This document shows positions 52,105-62,231 of a stretch of 64,000 bases of DNA, one piece after another (the stretch's first letter is position 1; every line of letters starts with the position of its first letter). The position numbers were made by a program, and so were the translations under genes. The notes below the pieces were generated by a model that was not told the DNA's origin, made no database searches, and worked only from the letters and a program-made list of their open reading frames with translations. The DNA comes from Labrys monachus (lineage in GTDB: Bacteria > Pseudomonadota > Alphaproteobacteria > Rhizobiales > Labraceae), in contig NZ_JAUSVK010000001.1 in assembly GCF_030814655.1 (NCBI RefSeq), forward strand, positions 3,243,501 through 3,307,500, given 5' to 3'.

Positions 52105-52818
52105 ATGCTCACCAAGAAACAACATGAGTTGCTTCGGTTCATTCATGAACGGCTGAAAGAGCAGGGCGTCCCCCCCTCCTTCGACGAGATGAAGGAGGCG
52201 CTCGACCTGCGGTCCAAGTCCGGGATCCACCGCCTGATCATGGCGCTTGAGGAGCGCGGCTTCATCCGCCGGCTCCCGAACCGTGCCCGTGCGCTCGAAG
52301 TGGTGCGGATGCCGGAATCCTCGATCCCGGGCCTGTCGCTCGCCTCCTCGCAGCGCGGCTTCCGGCCGAACGTGATCGAAGGCAATCTCGGCAAGGTGAG
52401 GCCCGTCCGCCCGGATGGCGACGACGATGCCGCTCGGCCGGTCCTGGTGCCCGTCATGGGCCGTATCGCGGCGGGTACGCCGGTTTCGGCGATCCAGACC
52501 AAGAGCCACACCATCAGCGTGTCGCCGGAAATGCTCACCTCGGGCGAGCATTTCGCCCTGGAGGTTCGCGGCGACTCGATGATCGAGGCGGGTATATTCG
52601 ACAATGACACCGTGCTGATCCGCCGGCAGGATCACGCCGACACCGGCGACATCGTGGTGGCGCTGATCGACGACGAGGAAGCGACGCTGAAGCGCCTTCG
52701 GCGCCGTGGCGCCTCCATCGCGCTGGAAGCGGCAAACCCGGCCTATGAGACCCGTATTTTCGGACCGGACCGGGTCCGTATCCAGGGCAAGCTGGTCGGG
52801 CTTTTCCGGCGCTACTGA
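52105..52818 (+). CDS. lexA: LexA repressor
   Basis: The 237-residue SOS repressor has an N-terminal winged helix ([49 protein letters not shown]). A linker leads to the S24 autoprotease domain: cleavage site A123-G124 in GRIAAGTP, catalytic Ser158 in [10 protein letters not shown] and Lys196 in EATLKR. RecA filaments trigger self-cleavage. Its own operator lies at 52020-52034, and a matching operator lies upstream of the nuclease-toxin gene at 18308-18322. Confidence 0.97.
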   Translation: MLTKKQHELLRFIHERLKEQGVPPSFDEMKEALDLRSKSGIHRLIMALEERGFIRRLPNRARALEVVRMPESSIPGLSLASSQRGFRPNVIEGNLGKVRPVRPDGDDDAARPVLVPVMGRIAAGTPVSAIQTKSHTISVSPEMLTSGEHFALEVRGDSMIEAGIFDNDTVLIRRQDHADTGDIVVALIDDEEATLKRLRRRGASIALEAANPAYETRIFGPDRVRIQGKLVGLFRRY

Positions 52819-52893
52819 TGGCGGCGGAAGCCGCTGCTGGAGCCCGTGTTTGCGGGTAGCGCTTCGACCGACCGCTATCCCGTGATCCCCGTC

Positions 52894-53589
52894 ATGTCCG
52901 CAGACGATCCCTCTTCCATGGCAATTTCCGGGCGTGCTCTCACGCGCCGGGAAGTCGAGGAATTATCCCGCCGGCGAGCGGCGGTGCGGTTCGTCGATTG
53001 CGATTTCGGAGGTGTCGATCTCTCCGAACTCGACCTGGCCGGCTGTGTGTTCGACCAGTGCCTCGTCCGACAGACGAAGCTGAACGCCGCGAAGCTCGAG
53101 GCATCCCGATGGACGGGCTGTCGCGGGGCCTTCGCCGGTTTCGGCGGCGCCTCGCTCACGGATGCCGCCTTTCGCTCCTGCGATCTCAACAATGCGAGCT
53201 TTCACGGCGCCTTGATGTCGTCCGCGAGATTCAGCAGCTGCAAGCTGACGGGCTGCGACCTGTCGGAGGTGCGCACGCTCGGCACCATTTTCGAGGAGAC
53301 GCTGCTCGTCGCTGCCAAGCTGCCTTCCTTCTCGTTCCGGAAAATGGTGCTCGACCGCGTCGACTTCAGCCAGGCCGACCTGCACAAGGCCGATTTCCGC
53401 CACGCCGTCTTCAAGGGCTGCAGCCTGCACGAAGCCGACACGGCCGATGCCCGTTTCGAAGGGGCCGATTTACGCGGCGCCGCACTCGGCGGCCTTCAGC
53501 TCCTCGACACCGCCCGCTTTCGCGGCGCGACGATCTCGCGCGGGCAGGCGGACGCGCTGCTTGCGGCATTCGGCCTGAAGATCGGCTGA
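52894..53589 (+). CDS. pentapeptide-repeat protein
   Basis: The roughly 231-residue protein carries two blocks of A(D/N)LXX-type pentapeptide repeats: VDLSELDLAGCVFDQCL, SLTDAAFRSCDLNNASFHGA, and then VDFSQADLHKADFRHAVFKG, with ADARFEGADLRGAALG near the end. Such sequences fold into a right-handed quadrilateral beta-helix. Some pentapeptide proteins shield gyrase or act as scaffolds, but no specific function can be assigned. ATG 52894 is taken; GTG 52846 and ATG 52918 are in frame. It follows lexA by 75 bp and might be co-transcribed, hence SOS-linked. Confidence 0.8.
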   Translation: MSADDPSSMAISGRALTRREVEELSRRRAAVRFVDCDFGGVDLSELDLAGCVFDQCLVRQTKLNAAKLEASRWTGCRGAFAGFGGASLTDAAFRSCDLNNASFHGALMSSARFSSCKLTGCDLSEVRTLGTIFEETLLVAAKLPSFSFRKMVLDRVDFSQADLHKADFRHAVFKGCSLHEADTADARFEGADLRGAALGGLQLLDTARFRGATISRGQADALLAAFGLKIG

Positions 53590-53685
53590 GGCCGGCGGCG
53601 CAGGGCGCCCGACAGACGAGACGCAAATGCCATGCGCCGCGCAGAAAGCGTCGATCGGGCAGGAAGAGGAGGCGCCAGAGCGACC

Positions 53686-53892
53686 TCAGTCGACGGCAAC
53701 CATCACATCCGACGCCTTGATCACGGCATAGGCCGCCTTGCCCGGCACGAGCTGCAATTCATCCACCGCCTCGTTGGTGATGGAGGCCGTGATGATCGCG
53801 CCGTTGACCTCGATCTGCACATGGGCCGTCGTCTGCCCCTTGGTTACGGATTTGATCGTCCCTTTGATCTGATTGCGCGCGCTGAGTTTCAT
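53686..53892 (-). CDS. Mop-type molybdopterin/molybdate-binding (TOBE domain) protein
   Basis: The 68-residue protein is a single TOBE/Mop domain: MKLSARNQIKGTIKSVTKGQ, VQIEVNGAIITASITNEAVDEL and a terminal AYAVIKASDVMVAVD. Molbindins of this length form hexamers that store or buffer molybdate. AAGGA precedes ATG 53892. No molybdate transporter lies next to it, but moaC-moeA are 3 kb away. It lies downstream of comEC's end in divergent-looking isolation. Confidence 0.88.
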   Translation of the reverse strand: MKLSARNQIKGTIKSVTKGQTTAHVQIEVNGAIITASITNEAVDELQLVPGKAAYAVIKASDVMVAVD

Positions 53893-53989
53893 CACGGGTT
53901 CCTTCCTGATCGAGCTGCGGCAGCTGGGTGGAGGGAGGGACCGCAGCATTTCCTCGTAGCAGCTTGTCCTCCGCTCGGCCACGCCGGGT

Positions 53990-56290
53990 TCAGTCCTCCG
54001 GCTGCGGCGGCGGTGTCTCCTCCGATACCGCTGTATCGCCGGCTTCGGGAGCGGCGGGCGGGACGGCGGCCGCCGGTCGCCTGGCGGGCCGATAGGCCGG
54101 CGCCCAGGGCCGTGACGAAGCCGGTTCGCGCGCCATCACCACGCGCCATTGCGGGACCCTCGTGCCGGGTGCCGGCGGGTCCTCGTAGAGCGCGATCGAG
54201 CCGGCCTGGTAGACCGCGTCCCGGCCGAGGACGACACCGTCGCCGGCGCAATGCGGCGGTATCGGCAGCGGGCCGGCCAGCACGGTCACGTTGCCGCAAT
54301 CCTCCTCCACCGCGTTGTCGGTGTGATCGAGCATGAAGATGCCGCCGCCCTGCAGCGGCGCCGAGCATCCTTCCTTGTCGCAGAGGCGGCGTTCCGCAAG
54401 GCTGGCATCGTCCGGCTGGCGGCGATCGCCGATGGCGAGCAGCCATTCCTTCATGGCGAATTTGTCGGATCGGTTCGCCAGGGCGGTCAGCACGTCGCCG
54501 TCCCGGACCAGGGCCGCATGACCGTTGGCGCCGAACAGGGCCACCGGCCGCTGCGCGGCGGCGGCGAGGCACAGTCCGCACCCCAACGGCAGGACGGCGA
54601 CCAGCGCGAGGCGGCTTCGCAGAATGGCGAGCAGCACCAGTGCCGCGGCAAAGCAGGCCAGCGCCGCTGCGGAGAATTGTGGCAGCACCAGGTCGGAGCC
54701 GGGCCATGTCGCGACGAAGCGTGCAATGTCCATGAACCAGCCGACCGTCACGCCCATCGCCCACCAGACCGGCGCGCCATAGCCGAAAGGTTCCGCGACG
54801 AGGGCCACGAGCGCCAGCGGCATCATCATGAACGACACGATCGGCGTCGCCACCAGGTTGGAAGCCAGGGACTGCAGGGTGAGGCGATGGAAATGGAAGG
54901 CGGAGAAAGGAGCGGTGGCGAGCGAGGCGACCGTCGTCGTCAGCATCATCGCCAGCACGATCGTGACGACGGCCCCCAGCGCCCTCTCCCACGCCGTGAC
55001 AGGCTTCGCCTTGCGCCTCCTGCCCCACCATTCATGGCCGGCGACCAGCATGGCGACCGCGGCGAAGGACATCTGGAAGCTGGGACCGAGCACCTGCTCC
55101 GGCGTCGTCAACAGGATGAAACTGGCGGAGAGCGCCACGTTTCGCCGGGTGATCGCGCTGCGGCCGAAGGCCGTGGCCACCAGCACGATCGCCGTCATGA
55201 TGAAGGAGCGCACCGTCGCCACTTCCGCCCCCGAGAACAGCGTGTAGGCCGCGGCCGGCAGAAGGGATGCGACCGCCGCCAGTTCCTTGGCCCCGCGATA
55301 GAGCACGATGCGCTGCGACAAGGCGAGGATCGCACGGATCAGCCAGAACAGTCCGCCGGCGAACAGCGCCATATGCAGGCCGGAAATCGAGACGACGTGA
55401 TAGAGGCCGGAGGCGCGCAGCGCATCATTGGCCGAATCGGGAATCTGGCCGCGCTTGCCGGTCACCTGGGAAGCCGCAATCGCGCCGTCCTCGCCGGGGA
55501 TGGCATCGACGATCCGCGCGGTGAGCGCATTGCGCTGCCTGTCGATGCGGATGCCGAGGTCTTCGAGAAAGCCGGGCTCGATCGGCCTGGCCGCTCGCGT
55601 CACCTTGCCCGCGACGAAACCGACGGCGCCGATGCCGTCGAAGAAGGCGTCCCGGGCGAAATCATAGCCGCCGGGCACGGCGGGTGACGGCGGCGGGCGC
55701 AGCAGCGCCTTCACCGTCACGGTGTCGCCGGCCGCGAGGTCGCCGGCGCTGCGGACGGTCAGGCGCACCTTGGACGGCACGGCGTCGCCGGCCAGGCCGT
55801 CGATGCGGCCCGGGCGCAGGACGATCCTGGCGCCGCCGCCGAGCTTTGCGTCGACCGACAGCACGAGGCCCGTGACGTCTGCCGCGAGGGGGCGGACCAG
55901 CTGCGGCGCAGCCACGCTGATCGTGCGGAGCCGCGCGGCACAGAACCCCACGCCGATCGCGGCCACGCAGACGAGCACGACGTGGAGACCCCACCGGCCC
56001 CGCATCGCGACGGCGGCTGCGGCGGCGAGGGAAGTGGCCAGGAGCGGGCCGGCGAGACCGGGCTCTTCCGGCGCCGCGAAATAGGCGATGACGCCGATGC
56101 CGAGGAAGACCGGGACGACCAGCGCGAGATCGAAGCCCGCGACCTCCTCGGACAAGGCACCGGCCAGCCATGCCCGCAGACGGGCGGCCATCCACCGGCC
56201 GGCACCCGCGCCGGGCCAGACGAGAACGGCCTGCCCCGGCGCGCGGCCCGGCACGCCTGCAAAAATGCGGCTGCGCTCATTCTCCGGCAA
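53990..56290 (-). CDS. comEC: ComEC/Rec2 family DNA-uptake channel protein
   Basis: The roughly 766-residue membrane protein has an N-terminal DUF4131 region with OB-fold-like segment (VDAKLGGGARIVLRPGRIDG). The Competence domain has LYHVVSISGLHMALFAGGLFWL, GAEVATVRSFIMTAIVLVATAFGR and several more helices. The C-terminal ~200 residues replace the usual metallo-beta-lactamase domain with a soluble, Pro-rich tail, and I see no HxHxDH motif. It may import single-stranded DNA across the inner membrane. The start is uncertain: TTG 56290 is the farthest, with ATG codons further in. It is divergent from gltX. Confidence 0.88.
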   Translation of the reverse strand: MPENERSRIFAGVPGRAPGQAVLVWPGAGAGRWMAARLRAWLAGALSEEVAGFDLALVVPVFLGIGVIAYFAAPEEPGLAGPLLATSLAAAAAVAMRGRWGLHVVLVCVAAIGVGFCAARLRTISVAAPQLVRPLAADVTGLVLSVDAKLGGGARIVLRPGRIDGLAGDAVPSKVRLTVRSAGDLAAGDTVTVKALLRPPPSPAVPGGYDFARDAFFDGIGAVGFVAGKVTRAARPIEPGFLEDLGIRIDRQRNALTARIVDAIPGEDGAIAASQVTGKRGQIPDSANDALRASGLYHVVSISGLHMALFAGGLFWLIRAILALSQRIVLYRGAKELAAVASLLPAAAYTLFSGAEVATVRSFIMTAIVLVATAFGRSAITRRNVALSASFILLTTPEQVLGPSFQMSFAAVAMLVAGHEWWGRRRKAKPVTAWERALGAVVTIVLAMMLTTTVASLATAPFSAFHFHRLTLQSLASNLVATPIVSFMMMPLALVALVAEPFGYGAPVWWAMGVTVGWFMDIARFVATWPGSDLVLPQFSAAALACFAAALVLLAILRSRLALVAVLPLGCGLCLAAAAQRPVALFGANGHAALVRDGDVLTALANRSDKFAMKEWLLAIGDRRQPDDASLAERRLCDKEGCSAPLQGGGIFMLDHTDNAVEEDCGNVTVLAGPLPIPPHCAGDGVVLGRDAVYQAGSIALYEDPPAPGTRVPQWRVVMAREPASSRPWAPAYRPARRPAAAVPPAAPEAGDTAVSEETPPPQPED

Positions 56291-56397
56291 AGGCGCCCCC
56301 GCCCGCTCTACCGCCCGATGAAACCCTATGCTAAACGCCCAAGCTTATTTGGGTGAGTGCCGCTCGCCAAGAACTTCATTGGGATTTGTCACAACCG

Positions 56398-57819
56398 ATG
56401 TCTTTGCCCGTCATCACCCGCTTCGCCCCCTCGCCGACCGGCTTTCTCCACATCGGCGGCGGTCGCACGGCCTTGTTCAATTGGCTCTATGCCAAGGCGA
56501 AAGGCGGCAAGATGCTTCTGCGCATCGAGGATACCGATCGCGAGCGCTCCACGGACAAGGCCATCGCCGCCATCATGGACGGGCTGTCCTGGCTCGGCCT
56601 CGATTGGGACGGGGATCCGATCTTCCAGTTCGCGCGCGCCGCGCGCCACCGCGAGGTCGCCGAATGGATGCTCACCCGGGGCAAGGCCTATCATTGCTAC
56701 GCCACGCCCCAGGAACTGGAGGAGATGCGCGAACTCGCCCGCAAGGAAGGCCGTCCGCCGCGCTATGACGGCCGATGGCGCGATCGCGATCCGGCGACCG
56801 CCCCCAAGGATGTCAGGCCGGTCATCCGCCTGCGGGCCCAGACCGAGGGCGAGACGGTCATCGAGGACGACGTGCAGGGCACGGTGCGCTGGGCCAACAA
56901 GGATCTCGACGATCTCGTACTGCTGCGTTCGGACGGCACGCCGACCTATATGCTCGCCGTCGTCGTCGACGATCACGACATGGGCGTGACCCATATCATC
57001 CGGGGCGACGACCACCTGACCAACGCCGCGCGGCAGAAGCAGATCTACGAGGCGATGGGCTGGGACGTGCCCCATATGGCCCATATCCCGCTCATCCACG
57101 GCCCGGACGGGGCCAAGCTCTCCAAGCGGCACGGCGCGCTGGGCGTGGATGCCTACCGCGCCATGGGCTATCTGCCGGCGGCGATGCGCAACTATCTCGT
57201 CCGCCTCTCCTGGAGCCATGGCGACCAGGAGATCTTCTCCACCGAGGAGATGATCGCTAATTTCGACACCGGCGCCATCGGCAAGTCGGCCGCGCGATTC
57301 GACTTCAAGAAACTCGAGAACATCAACGGCTTCTATATCCGCTCCTCGACGGACGAGGATCTGATGGCGGCCATCGACCAGCTCCTGCCGCATATTCCCG
57401 AAGGCCCGGCCCTCGCGGCGCGGCTCGACGCCGGCATGCGCTCGAAGCTGATCGCCGCCATGCCTGGATTGAAGGAGAGGGCCAAGACATTGCTCGAACT
57501 GCTCGACGGCGCCAATTTCCTGTTCGCATCGCGCCCCCTGCCGCTCGACGACAAGGCCAAGGCGATATTGACCGCCGAAGCCCGCACGACGATCGCCAGC
57601 CTCCTGCCGCGCCTGGAGGAACTGCCTGAATGGAGTGCCTCCTCGACCGAGGCGATCGTGCGCGCCGCCGCGGAGGAGACCGGCGTCAAGCTCGGAAATC
57701 TCGCCCAGCCGCTCCGAGCCGCCCTGACCGGTCGCACGACCTCCCCGCCGGTCTTCGACGTGCTGGCCGTGCTCGGCCGGCAGGAGAGCCTCGCGCGGCT
57801 GAGGGATCAGGCCGACTGA
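56398..57819 (+). CDS. gltX: glutamyl-tRNA synthetase
   Basis: The 473-residue class I synthetase has the HIGH motif as [18 protein letters not shown] and the KMSKS loop as [13 protein letters not shown]. It also has [13 protein letters not shown] and [17 protein letters not shown]. The length and discriminating core fit the bacterial GluRS family; alphaproteobacteria often carry two copies, one with relaxed tRNA specificity. ATG 56398 starts just ahead of the conserved core with no strong ribosome-binding site. It is divergent from comEC. Confidence 0.95.
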   Translation: MSLPVITRFAPSPTGFLHIGGGRTALFNWLYAKAKGGKMLLRIEDTDRERSTDKAIAAIMDGLSWLGLDWDGDPIFQFARAARHREVAEWMLTRGKAYHCYATPQELEEMRELARKEGRPPRYDGRWRDRDPATAPKDVRPVIRLRAQTEGETVIEDDVQGTVRWANKDLDDLVLLRSDGTPTYMLAVVVDDHDMGVTHIIRGDDHLTNAARQKQIYEAMGWDVPHMAHIPLIHGPDGAKLSKRHGALGVDAYRAMGYLPAAMRNYLVRLSWSHGDQEIFSTEEMIANFDTGAIGKSAARFDFKKLENINGFYIRSSTDEDLMAAIDQLLPHIPEGPALAARLDAGMRSKLIAAMPGLKERAKTLLELLDGANFLFASRPLPLDDKAKAILTAEARTTIASLLPRLEELPEWSASSTEAIVRAAAEETGVKLGNLAQPLRAALTGRTTSPPVFDVLAVLGRQESLARLRDQAD

Positions 57820-58130
57820 CCGGAGGGCGGCGGCGCCCTTTGGAAGCGCAGGCCGAACCCCACCATCATACCGGTCAACAGGGCCGCGGCCCGCGACGGC
57901 TGCGGGTTTCCCGTCGATGGCCGAGCCGCGGCGGCTTCAATTTATCGTGTAGAGTCGCAGCGGTGAGGAAACAACCGAACCGGCGTTTCCCTTCTTTGTC
58001 ATTCTTGCGGCATTGCAGCAAATGGTCTACCCAACATCATCGGATGGACGGATGCGCAGGCCCCAAAAAGAGGTCACGGCCCAACATCGGGCGCAAGCGC
58101 AGCCGCGCGTTTTCCGCAAAGGAGACAGGC
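57820..58130. other. gltX-gltA intergenic region
   Basis: This 311-bp stretch has no gene. A short stem AGGGCG/CGCCCT with a 4-nt loop (57824-57839) followed by TTT lies 5 bp after the gltX stop and may terminate gltX transcription. The gltA promoter should lie in the AT-richer part around 57940-58060, but no promoter could be called with confidence. Confidence 0.4.
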
Positions 58131-59423
58131 ATGAGCGGTGATACGGCAACTCTGACAATAGGCGAAAAAACGATCGAGTTGCCGACCCGAAGCGGCTCCG
58201 TCGGCCCTTCCGTCGTCGATATAGCGCCGCTCTACAAGCATTCGGGAATGTTCACCTACGATCCCGGCTTCACCTCGACCGCGAGTTGTGAATCCCAGAT
58301 CACCTATATCGACGGCGACGAAGGCGTGCTGCTCTATCGCGGCTATCCGATCGAACAGCTGGCCGAGCACGGAGACTTCCTCGAAACCTGCTATCTGCTC
58401 CTCTATGGAGAGCTGCCGACGCCAGCCCAGAAGGCGGATTTCGATTATCGCGTCGGGCGCCACACCATGGTGCACGAGCAGATGGCCCGCTTCTTCCAGG
58501 GCTTTCGCCGCGATGCCCATCCGATGTCGGTGATGGTGGCTTCCGTCGGCGCGCTGTCGGCCTTCTACCACGACTCCACCGACATTTCCGATCCGCACCA
58601 GCGCATGATCTCCTCCATGCGCCTGATCGCAAAGATGCCGACCCTGGCGGCGATGGCTTATAAATACACGATCGGCCAGCCCTTCGTTTATCCGCAGAAC
58701 AACCTGGACTATCCCTCGAACTTCCTCCGCATGTGCTTCTCGGTGCCGTGCGAGGAATACAAGCCCAATCCGATCCTGGCCCGCGCCCTGGACCGTATCT
58801 TCATCCTGCATGCCGATCACGAGCAGAACGCCTCGACATCGACCGTGCGCCTCGCCGGTTCCTCCGGCGCCAATCCCTTCGCCTGCATCGCCGCCGGCAT
58901 CGCCTGCCTGTGGGGCCCCGCCCATGGCGGCGCCAACGAGGCGGCGCTGAAGATGCTGCAGGAAATCGGTACCGTGGACCGGATCCCCGCCTATATCGCC
59001 AAGGCCAAGGACAAGAACGATCCGTTCCGCCTCATGGGCTTCGGCCATCGTGTCTACAAGAACTACGATCCCCGCGCCAAGATCATGCAGCGGACGACCC
59101 ACGAGGTCCTCAACGAACTCGGCCACAAGGACGATCCGCTGCTCGAGGTCGCGCTCGAACTCGAGCGCATCGCCCTGCACGACGAGTATTTCATCGAGAA
59201 GAAGCTCTATCCGAACATCGACTTCTATTCCGGGATCACCCTGAAGGCGATGGGTTTCCCCACCTCCATGTTCACCGTGCTGTTCGCCCTCGCCCGTACC
59301 GTGGGCTGGATCGCGCAGTGGAAGGAAATGATCGAGGATCCGTCCCAGAAGATCGGCCGGCCGCGTCAGCTCTATACGGGCGCCACCCGCCGCGACTACG
59401 TCTCGCCCGCCCAGCGTCGCTGA
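58131..59423 (+). CDS. gltA: citrate synthase (type II)
   Basis: The 430-residue enzyme condenses oxaloacetate and acetyl-CoA to begin the TCA cycle. Catalytic and binding motifs are [20 protein letters not shown] (His), [15 protein letters not shown] (His), and [15 protein letters not shown] with the conserved HRVY. Its length and N-terminal beta domain ([30 protein letters not shown]) mark the Gram-negative NADH-sensitive hexameric type. AAAGGAG lies 7 bases before ATG 58131. Confidence 0.97.
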   Translation: MSGDTATLTIGEKTIELPTRSGSVGPSVVDIAPLYKHSGMFTYDPGFTSTASCESQITYIDGDEGVLLYRGYPIEQLAEHGDFLETCYLLLYGELPTPAQKADFDYRVGRHTMVHEQMARFFQGFRRDAHPMSVMVASVGALSAFYHDSTDISDPHQRMISSMRLIAKMPTLAAMAYKYTIGQPFVYPQNNLDYPSNFLRMCFSVPCEEYKPNPILARALDRIFILHADHEQNASTSTVRLAGSSGANPFACIAAGIACLWGPAHGGANEAALKMLQEIGTVDRIPAYIAKAKDKNDPFRLMGFGHRVYKNYDPRAKIMQRTTHEVLNELGHKDDPLLEVALELERIALHDEYFIEKKLYPNIDFYSGITLKAMGFPTSMFTVLFALARTVGWIAQWKEMIEDPSQKIGRPRQLYTGATRRDYVSPAQRR

Positions 59424-59537
59424 CGCCTCGCGCGGCCCTCTCGGACCTTCTTGCGATTGCCGGGCTCGTCCCGGCAATTTCATTTCCGGAAGGCCGCCCC
59501 TTTCAGCGCCGATGCGCCTGCTGCTACGATCCGGTTC

Positions 59538-60164
59538 ATGGATCCGTCTGCCGTCGATTCTCTCTCGCCGCTCCGGGCCGGCAAGCGTGCCGCCATCCTT
59601 GAGGGAGCGCGCGCGGTATTCCTGCGCGAGGGCTTCGGCGGCAGCAATATGGACGAGGTCGCGCAGGCCGCCGGTGTCGGCAAACAGACGGTCTATCGCC
59701 ATTTCGGTACCAAGGAAGCGTTGTTCGAAAGCCTCCTCGGCGAGATGTGCGCCGGCCTCTTCCAGCCGCTGGCCCCGGAGGGCCGCAGCCTGCGTGATGC
59801 GCTCCGCGCGATCGGGGAGAGCCATGTGCGGACGATGACCGCGCCGGCCAATCTCGCGCTGCTGCGCATCGTCGTCGCCGAGGCCGAGCGCTTTCCGGGC
59901 TTGGCACGGCGCTTCCATGCCGCCGGTGCGACGGCCCCGACGACCTATGTCGCGGCGATCCTTCTGCGCGAGACCGGCATCAGCGACAGCCGCGCCGAGG
60001 AACTCGCCGCCACTTTCCTCGAAATGGTCAAAGGCCCGGCCTTTCTGCGGCTCCTGCTGGGAGCCGCGCCCTCCAGCTGGAACGAATCGTTCGAACGGCA
60101 GATCGGGGAGGCGGTAGCCTATGTGAGCGGGCAGCTTCCCGCCCGGAGCCCGGCCGCCCGCTGA
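59538..60164 (+). CDS. TetR family transcriptional regulator
   Basis: The 208-residue protein has the TetR DNA-binding domain: ILEGARAVFLREGFGGSNMDEVAQAAGVGKQTVYRHFGTKEAL is interpretable as helices 1-4, the core being GVGKQTVYRHFG. The C-terminal ligand domain is TetR_C_33/AefR-like (FPGLARRFHAAGATAP, FLEMVKGPAFLRLLLG). Ligand and targets are unknown. It lies 114 bp after gltA and convergent with lpxB (7 bp). Confidence 0.88.
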   Translation: MDPSAVDSLSPLRAGKRAAILEGARAVFLREGFGGSNMDEVAQAAGVGKQTVYRHFGTKEALFESLLGEMCAGLFQPLAPEGRSLRDALRAIGESHVRTMTAPANLALLRIVVAEAERFPGLARRFHAAGATAPTTYVAAILLRETGISDSRAEELAATFLEMVKGPAFLRLLLGAAPSSWNESFERQIGEAVAYVSGQLPARSPAAR

Positions 60165-60171
60165 CGGGCGG

Positions 60172-61350
60172 TCATCCCCGTGCTTTCCGCTTCGCCGCGA
60201 TCGTCTCCAGCACGATCCCTGCCGCGCGTTGCGAGGGCGTCTCGCCGGGCACCCGCATCAGCCGATCGATCTCGGCGAAGGCGGCGAGCTGGGCGGCGCG
60301 GGCCGGCGTATCCCCGAGCAACGGGGCAAGGGAGGCCGCCAGATTGTCCGGCGTCACCTCTTCCTGGAACAGTTCCGGGACGGCCTCGCGTCCGAGGATG
60401 AGATTCGGCAGCAAAAAGAACGGTGCCTTCACCAGGCGCTTGGCCAGGAAGGCTTCCCAGCCGGGAAAGCGGTAGGCGCCGATCATCGGCACCTGCGCCA
60501 GCGCAAGCTCCAGCGTCACCGTGCCCGAGGCCGCCAGCGCGCCGCGGGCGCGCCGGAAGGCCGCGAACTTGTCGGCCTCGTCGGTGACGATCTGCGGCCT
60601 TTGCTCCCAGCCGGCCGTGGCCTGCCGCAGCCTCTCGGCATGGCGCGGCACCGTCGGCAGCACCGCATCGAACGGGCCGATCAGGGATGCGAGGCGCATC
60701 AGGGTCTTGCCGAAGATATCGGTGAGCCGCGTCACTTCGCTGGTGCGGCTGCCCGGCAGGACCAGAAGCTGAGGCCTTGCGCCGTCGCGCAGGGCGGCCT
60801 CCCGCGCATCCGGCCGCAGTTCGTCGAGCCGCTCCATGAGGGGATGGCCGACATAGCTGCAGGGCGGCCCCTGCAGGCGCTCATAGGCAGCCGGCTCGAA
60901 CGGCAGCAAGGCGAGGACATGATCGACATAGGCGCGCATCGCCCTGGCGCGTCCCGGCCGCCACGCCCATACGCTCGGCGAGACATAGTCGATGATCGGC
61001 AGATCCGGCAGCCGCCTGCGCACCCTGCGGGCGACGGCGTGGGTGAAATCGGGGCTGTCGATGATCACCAGCGCATCGGGAGGATCGGCGACCACCGCAT
61101 CGATCACCTGCCAGCCCCGGGCATAGAGGGTGCGGAAGCGGGCGAGAACCGCGGCAATGCCCATCACCGCGATGTCGTCGAGCGGAAACAGGCTGGTCAT
61201 GCCCTCGCGCGTCATCGCCGGCCCGGCGGTTCCCCGAAAGACGATCGGCTGGTCCGACAGGGCCCGCAGGGCCTGCATCAGCTTGAAGCCGAGCTGGTCG
61301 CCCGAATGTTCACCGACCACCAGCGCGATCTGGAGCGGACGAGAGGTCAT
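60172..61350 (-). CDS. lpxB: lipid-A-disaccharide synthase
   Basis: The 392-residue GT19 enzyme joins UDP-2,3-diacylglucosamine and lipid X. Family phrases are LVVGEHSGDQLGFKLM, YVSPSVWAWRPGRARAM, LPFEPAAYERL, YVGHPLMERL and LVLPGSRTSEVTRL, with SGTVTLELAL near the C-terminus. The start overlaps the lpxI stop by 4 bp (ATGA). It is the last gene of the visible lipid A operon. Confidence 0.96.
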   Translation of the reverse strand: MTSRPLQIALVVGEHSGDQLGFKLMQALRALSDQPIVFRGTAGPAMTREGMTSLFPLDDIAVMGIAAVLARFRTLYARGWQVIDAVVADPPDALVIIDSPDFTHAVARRVRRRLPDLPIIDYVSPSVWAWRPGRARAMRAYVDHVLALLPFEPAAYERLQGPPCSYVGHPLMERLDELRPDAREAALRDGARPQLLVLPGSRTSEVTRLTDIFGKTLMRLASLIGPFDAVLPTVPRHAERLRQATAGWEQRPQIVTDEADKFAAFRRARGALAASGTVTLELALAQVPMIGAYRFPGWEAFLAKRLVKAPFFLLPNLILGREAVPELFQEEVTPDNLAASLAPLLGDTPARAAQLAAFAEIDRLMRVPGETPSQRAAGIVLETIAAKRKARG

Positions 61351-62231
61351 GCCGGCATCCCCACGATGAACAGCCCGGCATCATCAGCCGCTTTCAGGGT
61401 TGCCTTGCGGTCGACGACCAGCACGGCACCGGCTTCGACTGCGATGCCCGACAGGCCGGCCCGTCGGGCGAGCCTCACGGTGCGCGGGCCGACAGCCGGA
61501 AGATCGACGCGAAAATCCTGCCCCGGCTTGGCGGCCTTGACGAGAACGCCCCCTGCCCGCTCCGACACCACCGGCCGGCCGCAGCGCTGCAGGCGCCCGA
61601 CGAGACCGGCGCGGCGAAGCGTGGCGACCCGCCGGATCATGTTGTCGGTGCCTTCGGCGGCCTCGACCGCGAGGATACGGCGCTGGGCCACCACGACGCC
61701 CTGGCCGATATCGCTCGGCCCCATCGCCAGCAGGGCTCTATGGCCGCAGGCGATGTCGGCGAGATCGTCCGGCCCAGGCGTGTGGCGGCCGAGCGGCCCG
61801 GCTCCAGCCATCAGCCGCGGCGCCACATCGCGTACCCCGAGGACGGGAAAGCCGTGCTCCTCCAGAAACGCGACGACCCCGCGCAGGAGATTGTCGTCGC
61901 CGCCCTGCACGACCCGGCGAATCTCCTCGCGATGCCGCACCGCCTGCCAGCCCGCCATGACCATGCCGATGCCCGGGCGATGCACGGCCCCCGCCAGTAT
62001 CACGGCCCGGGCCTGGAGGCGGCCGAGCTGCTCCAGCACGCCGTTCGGATCCAGCATGCCGACGGGGTAGCACGCAAAGGCCGAGAAATCGGCATCGGCA
62101 ACGCCCTTGAGGGGGAGAACCGCGAACGGCACGCCCCGGAGCGACAACTCGGCGGCGATCTCCGCCGGCAGCCTGCCGGCCCCGGCGATGATCGCCAGCG
62201 GTCCCGTGCCGGCGGCCGCCATGCCGTTCAC
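61347..62231 (-). CDS. lpxI: UDP-2,3-diacylglucosamine pyrophosphatase LpxI
   Basis: The roughly 294-residue protein is the LpxI type (DUF1009), which replaces LpxH in alphaproteobacteria. Features are LAIIAGAGRLPAEIA, VGMLDPNGVLEQL, DDNLLRGVVAFLEEHGF, DIGQGVVVAQRRILAVEAAEGTD and VDLPAVGPRTV. GTG 62231 overlaps the lpxA stop (GTGA); ATG 62222 is a possible alternative. It makes lipid X for LpxB, encoded directly downstream. Confidence 0.94.
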   Translation of the reverse strand: MNGMAAAGTGPLAIIAGAGRLPAEIAAELSLRGVPFAVLPLKGVADADFSAFACYPVGMLDPNGVLEQLGRLQARAVILAGAVHRPGIGMVMAGWQAVRHREEIRRVVQGGDDNLLRGVVAFLEEHGFPVLGVRDVAPRLMAGAGPLGRHTPGPDDLADIACGHRALLAMGPSDIGQGVVVAQRRILAVEAAEGTDNMIRRVATLRRAGLVGRLQRCGRPVVSERAGGVLVKAAKPGQDFRVDLPAVGPRTVRLARRAGLSGIAVEAGAVLVVDRKATLKAADDAGLFIVGMPA

